Assembly: GCA_024681475.1 (NCBI GenBank)
Contig: JAILAT010000049.1
Span: 113,766 to 177,765, forward strand
Reading direction: 5' to 3'
DNA length: 64,000 nucleotides
Source: Bacteroidales bacterium
Lineage (GTDB): Bacteria > Bacteroidota > Bacteroidia > Bacteroidales > P3
Shown here: positions 44,968 through 53,652 of the stretch, one piece after another
How positions within the stretch are numbered: the first letter of the stretch is position 1
Layout of the letters: every line of letters starts with the position of its first letter
The notes under the pieces: generated by a model
The model's input: only the letters and a program-made list of their open reading frames with translations
Database searches by the model: none
Told to the model about the DNA's origin: nothing
Program-made: the position numbers and the translations under genes

Positions 44968-45748
44968 CGGTCTCTGTGCTCTTGGGTTCGGGGACCAGAA
45001 TGTCGCCTATGTATTTGCATTGCAGATTGATGCCATGCTTGTCGATGTACGATTGCAGGTGCAGCAGACAGCTCGTCTCGGTGCTGACGATGTACTCCGC
45101 GCCGACTGCCAGGGCTGCCTCCACCTTGCGCTTGGCCAGGTCGTCGGAGATGAGCGTGTAGTGCTGTGCGAAGGTGCCGCCGTAGCCGCAGCACACGTCG
45201 CCCCATTCGGGCTCCACCAGCTCCAGCCCTTCCACGGCGGCCAGCAGTTGTCGCGGCTCGTCGTGCAGCCCACGTTGCCCGGGGTGGGCAGTGGCGATGT
45301 AGTCGCTGCGTGTTCCGCAGTGGTCCAGCACGGCCACGCGGTGGGCGAAACGGATGCCTTGAGGTCTATAGTCCAGCACGTTGACAAGGAAGTCGCACAG
45401 GTCGTAGCAGCGTTCCGTGAAGGCATGGTGCTCGTTGTGGTAGGTGGTGTTGCGGAACAGTGCCTCGAAGTTGCGCTTGATGTAGGCCGCGCAGCCACTG
45501 CCGCACATCACGATGTGCGTGTAGCCTCCAAAGAGCTCCATCATGCGCTCGCCCAGTTGCTTGGCGCCTTCGCGGTCGCCGCCGTTGTACAGCGCCTTGC
45601 CGCAGCAGGTGGCCTCTGGCTCGCAGTGGGGGTTTGCCCCCTCGCGGCGCAGCAGCAGGAGCGCGTTCGCCGCCGTTTGTGGTGCAAATTGGTCTACGCA
45701 ACAAGGCACAAAAAGTGCTGTTTTCATGTCGTTAGTGCTCATTGTCAT
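44960..45748 (-). CDS. LutA/LldE-like (Fe-S)-binding protein
   Basis: 262 residues with two CCG-type cysteine-rich domains (LFVPCCVDQF...EATCCGKALYN and VLDHCGTRSD...GDVCCGYGGTF), the layout of LutA/LldE, a subunit of lactate-oxidising complexes; related domains occur in heterodisulfide-reductase-like proteins. The lutB and lutC partners are absent beside it, so lactate use is only a guess. Starts at 45748, 45742 and 45727 are all possible; the first is chosen as the longest that stays downstream of a -7 box (TAACTTTG, minus strand 45776-45783). Confidence 0.82.
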   Translation of the reverse strand: MTMSTNDMKTALFVPCCVDQFAPQTAANALLLLRREGANPHCEPEATCCGKALYNGGDREGAKQLGERMMELFGGYTHIVMCGSGCAAYIKRNFEALFRNTTYHNEHHAFTERCYDLCDFLVNVLDYRPQGIRFAHRVAVLDHCGTRSDYIATAHPGQRGLHDEPRQLLAAVEGLELVEPEWGDVCCGYGGTFAQHYTLISDDLAKRKVEAALAVGAEYIVSTETSCLLHLQSYIDKHGINLQCKYIGDILVPEPKSTETDE

Positions 45749-45814
45749 TGCTTTATTGCTCTTCGTTTCCTGTTGCAAAGTTACGCATTTTTTTCCGATG
45801 GCGAAAAAAAAATT

Positions 45815-45843
45815 TTGCAAACAATAAAAATAATGTATCTTTG
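45815..45843 (+). promoter_or_regulatory. Promoter of the PrsW-type gene
   Basis: TTG (45815-45817), an 18-base spacer and TATCTTTG (45836-45843), about 70 bases before ATG 45913. A leftward -7 box lies 50 bases away, so the region is a divergent promoter pair. Confidence 0.65.
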
Positions 45844-45912
45844 CAAAATATTTGGGGCGCGATACGTACCCCCTTATGCCATGTCGAATCAATGTAATAC
45901 TGCCGATATTCA

Positions 45913-46776
45913 ATGAACACCAATATTCTCCTTCTCGCCATCTCCGTGTTGCCTGTCGTTGTCCTTGCGTGGGTCGTCTACCGCAGGGACCGCGTCGAGA
46001 AAGAGCCCATAGGAATGCTTGTCAAAGCCTTCTTCTTTGGTGGCCTCTCCATCATCCCCGCCATCATCCTTGAGTTCATCCTCGAGATTCCGGGCATGCT
46101 GTTCAGCAATATGCCCATCATTTCGGGTCTCTACGACGGCTTTGTGGTCGCCGCTTTCAGCGAGGAGCTATGCAAAATGGCATTTCTCTTCCTGGCTGTG
46201 TGGAAGTCACGCCATTTCAACGAGTATTTCGACGGCATTGTCTATGCCGCCTTTGTCTCCCTAGGCTTCGCCTGCTTCGAGAACATCGAGTATGTCTTCT
46301 TCCAGGACTCCTTCATCGATTCGCTCTCCACAGGCTTCATGCGCGCCCTGCTCTCTGTGCCGGGCCATTTTCTCTTTGGCGTCGTCATGGGCTACTATTT
46401 CTCCCTCGCCAAGTTCCAGCCGTGGCAGCGCACCAGGAACCTCCTCCTTGCATTTCTGGTGCCCATCTTCCTCCATGGCACCTTCGACGCGCTCCTGATG
46501 ATTTCCAACGGATTCAGTGAGACGTTCCCCATCCTCACTGCATTGATATACAATCTCTTCCTTGGCTTCGACATTTTCCTCTGGATCATAGGTGTCCGCC
46601 GTCTCAAGCACCTACAGCTGCTGTCCGACCAGCAAAACCGCGACGGGAACTTCGGCAACCCCGATGTCCGCAACAACTATGACGCCTACAATAACAACCC
46701 CAACGGCAACACGAACGACCCCAACACTCCCCGTCCCCCCGAAAATCCCTTCTCGGGCTTCAAATGGGATGTGTGA
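45913..46776 (+). CDS. PrsW-family intramembrane metalloprotease
   Basis: 287 residues with seven or eight hydrophobic helices. Active-site motifs of the PrsW/CAAX-like clan are present: SEELCKM (Glu-Glu), FACFENIEYVF, SVPGHFLFGVVMGYYFS and FLHGTFDALLM. In Bacillus PrsW cleaves an anti-sigma factor; the target here is unknown. The C-terminal 50 residues are Asn/Pro-rich and probably disordered. It stands alone; a large structured region follows before the convergent miaA. Confidence 0.9.
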   Translation: MNTNILLLAISVLPVVVLAWVVYRRDRVEKEPIGMLVKAFFFGGLSIIPAIILEFILEIPGMLFSNMPIISGLYDGFVVAAFSEELCKMAFLFLAVWKSRHFNEYFDGIVYAAFVSLGFACFENIEYVFFQDSFIDSLSTGFMRALLSVPGHFLFGVVMGYYFSLAKFQPWQRTRNLLLAFLVPIFLHGTFDALLMISNGFSETFPILTALIYNLFLGFDIFLWIIGVRRLKHLQLLSDQQNRDGNFGNPDVRNNYDAYNNNPNGNTNDPNTPRPPENPFSGFKWDV

Positions 46777-46807
46777 AGTCTCTTGTCAGCCCCCCCTAAC
46801 TAAAACA

Positions 46808-46934
46808 AAAAGAGGCTTCTCAGGGAGCTTCAGGAAGGTGGCCTTCAGAACAGGCTACAGAACTTCTTTGCTTTATCCTTGAGAAGTCTCGGTCATGCTT
46901 TGCCCCGGAGGGCAGAGAACCGAGGTCCTCTTTT
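46808..46934. ncRNA. Candidate structured RNA or elaborate two-way terminator
   Basis: Between convergent genes. An outer stem AAAAGAGG/CCTCTTTT (46808-46815 with 46927-46934) encloses an 11-bp stem CTTCTCAGGGA/TCCTTGAGAAG (46816-46826 with 46876-46886) and a second arm CTCGGT/ACCGAG (46888-46893 with 46919-46924) capped by CTTTGCCC/GGGCAGAG (46898-46905 with 46910-46917, loop CGGA). A small GAAGG/CCTTC hairpin sits inside the first arm. Leftward, the end is followed by a long T-rich tract; rightward by TTTT only. I see no good promoter on either strand, so expression and orientation are open. The remainder of the 329-base gap is AT-rich. Confidence 0.5.
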
Positions 46935-47105
46935 CGACAAAATAACAAACAACCCTTTAGTGTGACTTTTTGGGAAAAACTTGCATTTTTTTTTGAAAAA
47001 AATGTTTCCGGCAGGCCGCGAAAAGATGAATTTTTATTACAAGTTGCTTATTTACAGGATAATAATTGGGCAATAATCCCCAAAAAAAATTCGGCAGGGA
47101 GTTGT

Positions 47106-48008
47106 TTACATGATGTTTTTTTCCAGCGCGTCGGCCATGTTGCCGCTGTCGGCATCGAGCCAGAGGATGTCGGTGTAGCGCCGCAGCCAGGTGAGCTGTT
47201 TTTTGGCATACTGCCAGGTGTGGTTGCGGATGTCGGTAAGAGCCTGCCCAAAGGTACATTGGCCATCGAGATAGGCGAACAGCTCTTTGTAGCCCACAGT
47301 GTTGAGGGTGTTGAGGCCGCGATGGGGCGACAGGCTTTTCACCTCCTCCAGCAGTCCTTGCTGCACCATTATGTCCACGCGTCGGTCGATGCGGTCGCGC
47401 AGCCAGGGCCGTTCGGCGCGTAGTGCCACCTTCACGATGCGGTAGGGCAGCGCAAGGGGCTCGCTGTCGGCTTTAAGGTACTGGCTATAAGGTTTTCCCG
47501 AGGTGATGATGACCTCCATGGCGCGTTGGATGCGGATGGGGTTGTTGCGGTCCACCACGGCGTAGTATTCGGGGTCTTCGAGTTCCAGACGTTGCAGCAG
47601 TTCGGGCAGTCCGCCGTCGGCGATCTGCTGGCTCAACGCCTGCCGCAATTCGGGTGTGGGGTCGGGCATGTGGCTGATGCCATGGCATAGCGCGTCGATG
47701 TAAAGTCCTGAACCTCCGACGGCTATCACGGTGTCGTGATGCGCAAGGAGCGTGGTGACCACTTCGCGGGCATCCTCGCCATACTGCCACGCGTTGTAGG
47801 GCTCGAGAATGGAGCGGCAGGCGATGAAGTGGTGTCTGACGGCGGCAAGTTCTTCAGTGGAAGGGCGTGCCACGCCGATGTTGAGTTCGCGGTACACCTG
47901 CCGCGAGTCGCACGACACTATCTCTGTGCCCAGCCGTCGGGCCATTTCGATGGCCAGGGCTGTCTTGCCGATGGCTGTGGGGCCTGCGATGATGACCAGC
48001 TGTTTCAT
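47106..48008 (-). CDS. miaA: tRNA dimethylallyltransferase
   Basis: Adds a dimethylallyl group to A37 of tRNAs reading codons that start with U. 300 residues; P-loop GPTAIGKTALAIE, substrate motif SCDSRQVYRELNIG, GGSGLYIDAL and RNNPIRIQRAMEVI are family hallmarks, with NTVGYKELFAYLDG and the QYAKKQLTWLRR end. Its start overlaps the cca stop by four bases. Two tRNA-processing genes are thus coupled. Confidence 0.97.
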   Translation of the reverse strand: MKQLVIIAGPTAIGKTALAIEMARRLGTEIVSCDSRQVYRELNIGVARPSTEELAAVRHHFIACRSILEPYNAWQYGEDAREVVTTLLAHHDTVIAVGGSGLYIDALCHGISHMPDPTPELRQALSQQIADGGLPELLQRLELEDPEYYAVVDRNNPIRIQRAMEVIITSGKPYSQYLKADSEPLALPYRIVKVALRAERPWLRDRIDRRVDIMVQQGLLEEVKSLSPHRGLNTLNTVGYKELFAYLDGQCTFGQALTDIRNHTWQYAKKQLTWLRRYTDILWLDADSGNMADALEKNIM

Positions 48009-49462
48009 GATTGGGGGGCTTCCGATGTCTTGGGGTCTTCTGTGTATACCGCCGTGAGACCCAGCTCTTTGCCCATGTCAAGCATCATCTGCCATGCCAC
48101 GCTGCGGTTGTTGGCGATGGTGCCGTCGAGGATGGCATCTTTGATGGCATCCTTGATGATGCCGATGGTGGCACAGGGCTCCAGATTGAAGGCGCGCATG
48201 ATGTCGTCGCCCGACACAGGAGGCTGGAAATTGCGGATGCGGTCTTTCTCTTCAAGTTCCACAAGCTTTTGGCGCACAAGCTGATAGTTCTCACGGAAGC
48301 GTTTCTTTTTCTCTTCCTGCTTCGAGGTGATGTCGGCTTCGCAGAGCAGCATCAGGTCGTCGATGTCGTCGCCGGCCTCAAAGAGCAGTCGCCGTACGGC
48401 GGAGTCGGTGACCACATCTTCGGAGATGACGATGGGCCGCAGATGCAGCATGACGAGTTTCTCCACATATTTCATCTTCGCGTCCAGCGGCAGGCGCAGC
48501 CGTGCGAAGATACGTTTCACCATGTGCGCTCCTTTGGCTTCGTGGCCGTGGAAGGTCCAGCCTAGCTTGTCGTCATAGTGTTTTGTGGCGGGTTTGCCGA
48601 TGTCGTGCAGCAGTGCCGCCCAGCGCAGCCACAGGTCGTCGGACTTCGCCGCCACGTTGTCCACCACCTCCAGGGTGTGGTAGAAATTGTCTTTATGGCT
48701 TCGTCCGTTGATGGTCTCCACGCCACGCAACTTCGACAGCTCGGGGAAGAACAGCGGCAGCAGCCCTGTGCGCTGCAGCAGCCGAAGGCCCACCGACGGG
48801 CGCGGCGACAGCAGTATCTTGTTGAGTTCTGTGGTGATGCGCTCCTGCGACACTATCTTGATACGCTCGGCATTGTCGCAGATGGCTTGGAAGGTGCTGT
48901 CCTCGATGCGGAAGCCCAGCTGCGAGGCAAAACGCACGGCGCGCATCATGCGAAGCGGGTCGTCAGAGAAGGTGACGCCGGGCTCCAGGGGGGTGCGCAG
49001 TATACCGTCGTTGAGGTCGCGGATGCCGCCGAAGGGGTCCACCAGTTCGCCGTAGCGTCCCGCGTTGAGGCACACCGCCATGGCGTTGACCGTGAAGTCG
49101 CGCCGGTTCTGGTCGTCCTCCAGCGTGCCGTCTTCGACGATGGGCTTGCGGCTGTCGTGCTGGTATGACTCGCGCCGAGCGCCGACAAACTCTATCTCCC
49201 ACATCACGCCGTCGTGGTGGTAGTGGAACTGCGCAGTGCCGAAGTTGCGGTACACATGTACTTCCGGCGGATGCGGCAGCTGCGCCGCCACAGCTTCGGC
49301 CAGGGCGATGCCGCTGCCCACACAGACTACGTCGATGTCGGAGCAGGGACGCTGCAGGAAATAGTCGCGCACCACACCCCCCACAGCGTAGGCCTCCAGG
49401 CCCATGCTGTCGGCCACACGGCCAATGATGGGGTATATCGGGTGTTTCAGCGCAACATCCAT
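48005..49462 (-). CDS. cca: CCA tRNA nucleotidyltransferase with HD domain
   Basis: 485 residues. The nucleotidyltransferase head has AVGGVVRDYFLQRPCSDIDVV (two-metal Asp pair) and RRDFTVNAMA, followed by the RNA-binding neck (DDPLRMMRAVRFASQLGF) and an HD domain (LLHDIGKPATKHYD with HGHEAKGA), which suggests added phosphohydrolase activity. It builds or repairs tRNA 3' ends, consistent with the CCA-less tRNA gene at 6.2 kb. It lies 16 bases after the YwqK-repeat lipoprotein gene. Confidence 0.95.
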   Translation of the reverse strand: MDVALKHPIYPIIGRVADSMGLEAYAVGGVVRDYFLQRPCSDIDVVCVGSGIALAEAVAAQLPHPPEVHVYRNFGTAQFHYHHDGVMWEIEFVGARRESYQHDSRKPIVEDGTLEDDQNRRDFTVNAMAVCLNAGRYGELVDPFGGIRDLNDGILRTPLEPGVTFSDDPLRMMRAVRFASQLGFRIEDSTFQAICDNAERIKIVSQERITTELNKILLSPRPSVGLRLLQRTGLLPLFFPELSKLRGVETINGRSHKDNFYHTLEVVDNVAAKSDDLWLRWAALLHDIGKPATKHYDDKLGWTFHGHEAKGAHMVKRIFARLRLPLDAKMKYVEKLVMLHLRPIVISEDVVTDSAVRRLLFEAGDDIDDLMLLCEADITSKQEEKKKRFRENYQLVRQKLVELEEKDRIRNFQPPVSGDDIMRAFNLEPCATIGIIKDAIKDAILDGTIANNRSVAWQMMLDMGKELGLTAVYTEDPKTSEAPQS

Positions 49463-49478
49463 GGCGTTCTCCTAAGGT

Positions 49479-50222
49479 TTATTCGTCGTAATTCTGACGG
49501 GCCACCAGGTTGCCGGCCTCGTCGTATATCTCCCACACATTGGCACGGCTGCCGTTGATGTAATAGCCTCGGAAATAGGGCACTCCGTTCTCTCGGTAGG
49601 AGTTGTAGGCCCCGTTTTCGATGCCATCCAAGTAACGTGCCTCCAGCAGCAGTTGGCCGTTGGCATAGTAGAATTCCCACAGGCCTTCTTTCTTGCCGTC
49701 CACCACTTTGCCGCGGGCGTTGAGGGTGTAGTTGTCGTTGAACTGGTAGCGCATCTCTTCATTCTTGTCATAGTAGGCCACCGACAGGGGACGGTTGTCA
49801 GCGGTGAATTCCATGACGCGCATCGAGTCGAACTCCTTGCCGTACAGGTCGTTGCCGTCGGCATCAAAAAACTTCCAGTCCCGACCCACCTCGTGGTTCG
49901 TCGTGTAGTTGCCTTCGGCGAAGAGGGTGCCGTCAGCATAGTAGAATTTCCACACGCCAGTGGGCTTGTCGTCCTTGTAGTGCTTCTCGTATTGCAGCTG
50001 CTTGTCTTCGTAGTAGCCTTTCTCGCCTACGCGCACCTGCTTGTCGCCTTTGCCGCTCACCTCGAAAACGGTCTTCGGGTTGCCGTTGGCATACGAGGCC
50101 ATCACTTCTTCGTGTGTGCCTTTCGCGCCGCAGGCCGCACACAGCAGTGTCGTTAAGACCATTGCGGTAAGAAGCAGTCTATTGCTTCGTTTCGATGGTT
50201 CCATTGTTCTCCGTTGTTTCAT
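49479..50222 (-). CDS. Lipoprotein with YwqK/MORN-like repeats
   Basis: 247 residues (241 if ATG 50204 is used). Lipobox LLCAAC, then at least seven short beta-hairpin repeats of the YwqK type, each with an aromatic-rich core such as GVWKFYYADGTLFAEGNY, GLWEFYYANGQLLLEARY and NVWEIYDEAGNLVARQNY. These domains are often labelled antitoxin because of one family name, but no toxin is present and the protein is a surface or periplasmic lipoprotein. It is first in an operon with cca and miaA. Confidence 0.85.
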   Translation of the reverse strand: MKQRRTMEPSKRSNRLLLTAMVLTTLLCAACGAKGTHEEVMASYANGNPKTVFEVSGKGDKQVRVGEKGYYEDKQLQYEKHYKDDKPTGVWKFYYADGTLFAEGNYTTNHEVGRDWKFFDADGNDLYGKEFDSMRVMEFTADNRPLSVAYYDKNEEMRYQFNDNYTLNARGKVVDGKKEGLWEFYYANGQLLLEARYLDGIENGAYNSYRENGVPYFRGYYINGSRANVWEIYDEAGNLVARQNYDE

Positions 50223-50362
50223 TATTTTCGTTTTATGATGAGGTGTTCTGTCCTTGCCCCTTTCTCCTGTGTGAGTGGATATGCAAATTGTCGCAAATCA
50301 CACATTGTCATCCAGTGCAAAAAGACATACATCCCCATCCTATTGCCACAATTATTCGGCTG

Positions 50363-50392
50363 CAAAGATAGGAAGTTTTCCCCATTCCGCAA
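50363..50392 (-). promoter_or_regulatory. Promoter of the YwqK-lipoprotein / cca / miaA operon
   Basis: Minus strand: TTG (50390-50392), 19-base spacer, TATCTTTG (50363-50370), about 140 bases before the first ATG. Confidence 0.75.
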
Positions 50393-50451
50393 AATGTAAA
50401 AATAAATTGCTTGTTTTCAACGATATAAAAGAACTTTATTGGCTTGGTAAT

Positions 50452-50511
50452 CGAACACGAATCACACGAATTCACACGAATCATTCGTGCTATTCGTGCC
50501 ATTCGTGTTCG
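50452..50511. repeat. CACGAAT-type inverted repeat, copy 1
   Basis: CGAACACGAAT (50452-50462) and ATTCGTGTTCG (50501-50511) form perfect 11-bp arms; between them lie further CACGAAT units on the left and ATTCGTG units on the right, so longer pairing is possible. It sits 13 bases past the stop of the leftward T9SS cargo gene and probably ends its transcript. Confidence 0.75.
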
Positions 50512-50524
50512 CTGGCGAAGGGCC

Positions 50525-51907
50525 TCAATTCACCACGAGGCGTTTGGTGGTGGTTGCTTCGGGTGTCACGATGGTGGCGAGGTACACGCCTTTAGGCAGC
50601 GTGCTGATGTCCAGCACTGCCTGCTCGGCGTTCACCGCCTTGCGCAGCACCTCACGGCCGCTCAGGTCCGTCAGCGTCACCGTGGCGATGCGCACCGCCG
50701 AGGTCACCGTCACCTGCAGTGTGGCAGGGTTGGGGACCAAGGTTATGTCTTTCGCCGTCAACGTGTTGTGAATAGACACTGTGTCGTCGGGCGGGTCTCC
50801 CACACGGAAGGTCACCGGCTCGCTCCAGTCGCTGTAGTAGGTGCTGTCGCGGTGGAAATAGCAGTCGTGGAAGCATTCGCGGCGCACCCACGCCTTGTAT
50901 TCCCCGTCGGGCAAGTCGGTGTAGCGCAGGAAGTTCTGCCCGTCCACGAAGTCCACCAGCGCGTTGTCCTCCGGCTCGCTGTCCACAGGCCCCAGGCTGC
51001 ACTGGTAGTGACCGTCAGAGCCCTGGTTCCAGTAAAAGATAGCCCTGTCGTCCATCACCACCCCCAGCCGAAAACCCTCGACCCCAGCGCACACAGGCAC
51101 GCTGTCCGACACCGTCGGCGGCTGGATGATGGGATAGAAGACCTGAGCTTCGGCAGTGTAGTATTCTCCGTCCAATTCTTGACTCCATGAGAATTGAGCA
51201 TGTTCTCCTCCTGCCAAGATAAGACTATCTTGTTCTGTTATTCCAAAAAAAGCACCTCTTATCCTACACGGATAAATAATAGCCGTATCCGTTATTTTTG
51301 TAATTCTATACGAGTCTAAATAATAATTACCTTCTGAAGGTGGATATCCCATAAAGAATGATCCCGTCGGATGATATGGTCTAGAAAGATAACAAATCCA
51401 TAGAGGAACTCCAAAATGATAATGAGAATCGTTACTGCTAAGATAATGAGAGTACAGCAAACTACCATCGGGGTTCCAATAGGCCATAAATTCATCGTAG
51501 GTTCTATAATGATCTATCGCTGGGACACTCGCCACCTCTCTGACATGATTGTTGTCGGCAAATTCGAAAATGCACACACGGTGATAAGATGTATCATATT
51601 GGTTTCCTTGACAATAAACCGGGCTACCAGTGAATGCAAAACCATAAATAGAATCTACATTTGAAAGATAATCTATTGGGAAATAATTAACGCCACCATA
51701 ATTCCAAATGCTACTATTAATTGATATATTACTTAAGCCAGCATGCTGTATGTCGAATTCCGGGCCGTCAACAATGTCATAATAGATAAACCTCGGATCA
51801 TGTCCATAATAGACCGTGTCTTGGGCTTGGCATATTGTAAATTGCGTTATCATTACCATTAGAAAAAGCCACATCTTCTTCTGGATCAATTTATTCACAT
51901 TCTCCAT
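50525..51907 (-). CDS. Secreted T9SS cargo protein, intact paralogue
   Basis: 460 residues from ATG 51907; ATG 51937 is also possible. The signal peptide ends FTICQA before QDTVYYGHDP. The first about 255 mature residues are of no known family; an Ig/fibronectin-like stretch follows (about 285-375), then a T9SS type A sorting domain (DITLVPNPATLQVTV ... LPKGVYLATIVT, last 75). It should be exported to the surface. The 5' half is AT-rich while the 3' 500 bases are GC-rich and nearly identical to the copy at 53653-55035, so the gene is a mosaic. The next gene upstream, 51989-53386, is on the same strand. Confidence 0.82.
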   Translation of the reverse strand: MENVNKLIQKKMWLFLMVMITQFTICQAQDTVYYGHDPRFIYYDIVDGPEFDIQHAGLSNISINSSIWNYGGVNYFPIDYLSNVDSIYGFAFTGSPVYCQGNQYDTSYHRVCIFEFADNNHVREVASVPAIDHYRTYDEFMAYWNPDGSLLYSHYLSSNDSHYHFGVPLWICYLSRPYHPTGSFFMGYPPSEGNYYLDSYRITKITDTAIIYPCRIRGAFFGITEQDSLILAGGEHAQFSWSQELDGEYYTAEAQVFYPIIQPPTVSDSVPVCAGVEGFRLGVVMDDRAIFYWNQGSDGHYQCSLGPVDSEPEDNALVDFVDGQNFLRYTDLPDGEYKAWVRRECFHDCYFHRDSTYYSDWSEPVTFRVGDPPDDTVSIHNTLTAKDITLVPNPATLQVTVTSAVRIATVTLTDLSGREVLRKAVNAEQAVLDISTLPKGVYLATIVTPEATTTKRLVVN

Positions 51908-51988
51908 CAATATAGATTCAACAAAATGAGATTTCATTATCGATATCACTTATATTGTTTATTCGAGAAAAAAACAGTTAGTTAATAA

Positions 51989-53386
51989 TCACTGCTCAAT
52001 ACAAGTGTTTGTCATGTTTCGTGGAGAATTGAACGAGCCATCTGTACCGAGAACAAAAGGTTGAGCATTGTTATTGAAAGGAATCGGATCACTATCATAA
52101 TGTCTAGGAATCAAATGTTCCTTCTCCACCTCCTTGGGGTAATATTTAATACAAGTGGCGGGAACATTCAACAGGGTATGTTCCAAATAAAACCAGCTCA
52201 GCCCTGCCGAGGCTACCAATACGTTGCCGCCAACAGGGTTCACAGAATAGTAGCCATCACGGTTGTCTTTATAATAAGCATGTGCAGTATAATTTGCCGA
52301 GAGGAACGGATCCAAGTAGATAAACCCTGCCACATTGAAATTGTTATTCAAAAACATGGGCTCCGTCAGCACGACTCTCTGATATTGTTTCAGATAGGTC
52401 ATGTTGAAAGGGTTCGCTTTTCGGGGTATCCAGAACTTCTGCGCATATACCATATCAGTTGACGGCGAACCCAGGTCAATGGTGCAGACAAGCGTATACC
52501 CTTCACTATTTTGCAACGTAGGGGTCAAGTAGAGAGACGAAACAGCGATATAGTCTTGCTCCAAACTTATGCCACGCACATAGTCAATAAAAGCATCTCC
52601 TCCTGTGGATGTATAGGTATATATTTGGCCTAACCCTGATAAATCAGGAAGTCCATGTTGCATTTTTCTGACCGCCAATGTATTATCCGACGGTTCCCAA
52701 CAACCTATGACGGCAAAGTAATTGTCCGTAGTGACCACATCGAACAGACGCTCTTCAATAGATGGAGGAGGTATTATTGTTCCATATTGATTATGACGCA
52801 TTGTCTCCTCATACACATAATTTGGACTGGTTGAATTATATGCCGGAATGTACATCACCTGACTCAAAACCGGCGAATATGGAACATCCTTGGAGCCGAT
52901 GGCCATAAGGGAAACATCACCGGACACATTGGCCACAGCCAACCTACTCAGATAATATGTGCTGCATTGTGGAAATGTCTTGTAATCAAAAGACACCGGC
53001 AATCCAGATATCAACTTATTTAAATCAAAACGACCCACCATAGCACCACCTTGCGCCATCCACCCACAATAATACACTTCATTTCCAAGAATCTGAAAAT
53101 CTTCGATTCGCAAAGACGCAGGTACATCAATGGCGTTGTATATCGCCGTTCCATCGACCAAATATCCAAAATACTGTCCCCCTTGATCCCAAAAGAGTAC
53201 AACGGCATTACTGGTTCCATAACCCCTGATAACACTACCTTCCAAAAGACCTGTAAAGTTAACATCCTCGGCGTAGGCATAATCAAAAATCTGTGAATGA
53301 GCTGTCTGGTTACCAGCAATCAAAAACATGGCTACAAGCAAGCCAACTCTGAGCACTCGGGCCCGTAAAGAATACAATCCTTTCAT
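51989..53386 (-). CDS. Secreted protein of unknown function lacking a sorting domain
   Basis: 465 residues; signal peptide ends NQTAHS before Gln. The body is beta-rich with repeated short strands and resembles propeller-like Bacteroidota surface proteins, but I recognise no family. It ends in NTCIEQ with no T9SS sorting domain, unlike its two neighbours, so it may be periplasmic, or have lost a C-terminal module. It sits between the two paralogous cargo genes, with an 81-base gap to the one downstream. Confidence 0.72.
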   Translation of the reverse strand: MKGLYSLRARVLRVGLLVAMFLIAGNQTAHSQIFDYAYAEDVNFTGLLEGSVIRGYGTSNAVVLFWDQGGQYFGYLVDGTAIYNAIDVPASLRIEDFQILGNEVYYCGWMAQGGAMVGRFDLNKLISGLPVSFDYKTFPQCSTYYLSRLAVANVSGDVSLMAIGSKDVPYSPVLSQVMYIPAYNSTSPNYVYEETMRHNQYGTIIPPPSIEERLFDVVTTDNYFAVIGCWEPSDNTLAVRKMQHGLPDLSGLGQIYTYTSTGGDAFIDYVRGISLEQDYIAVSSLYLTPTLQNSEGYTLVCTIDLGSPSTDMVYAQKFWIPRKANPFNMTYLKQYQRVVLTEPMFLNNNFNVAGFIYLDPFLSANYTAHAYYKDNRDGYYSVNPVGGNVLVASAGLSWFYLEHTLLNVPATCIKYYPKEVEKEHLIPRHYDSDPIPFNNNAQPFVLGTDGSFNSPRNMTNTCIEQ

Positions 53387-53526
53387 GACTATTCCTTTTT
53401 TATTAGTTAAACAATTCTTTACTCAAAATCTGGGTGCAAAGATAATAATATTTTTCTTTTTCTCCAAATATTTATTACAAAGCGCTTAATACTAACAATA
53501 TAGCAGATAAATATCCGGCAATTTTC

Positions 53527-53639
53527 CGAACACGAATCACGCGAATGCACACTAATCATTCGTGCTATTCGTGTCATTCGTGTTCGTTTGAAAAACCGAT
53601 TGAGAGTCCTGTTCGTGCTATTCGTGCCATTCGTGTTCG
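53527..53639. repeat. CACGAAT-type inverted repeat, copy 2, with an extra right arm
   Basis: CGAACACGAAT (53527-53537) pairs with ATTCGTGTTCG (53576-53586); a second ATTCGTGTTCG follows at 53629-53639 after a 42-base interval. The stretch after the last arm is the same as that after copy 1, through GGCGAAGGGCCTCAATTCAC into the gene end. Confidence 0.75.
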
Positions 53640-53652
53640 CTGGCGAAGGGCC

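Noticed and set aside
46808..46934. tmRNA, RNase P RNA or SRP RNA
   Set aside because: None of their hallmark sequences is present; only the fold is strong, so identity is left open.
49479..50222. Toxin-antitoxin antitoxin because of YwqK similarity
   Set aside because: It is a lipoprotein with repeat hairpins in an operon with cca and miaA; no toxin is present.
51989..53386. Third copy of the duplicated T9SS cargo gene
   Set aside because: Its translation shares neither the QDTVYYGHDP start nor the sorting domain; it is unrelated and only lies between the copies.
50452..53639. CACGAAT repeats as a CRISPR array
   Set aside because: Units are short, palindromic and irregularly spaced with no unique spacers and no cas genes.
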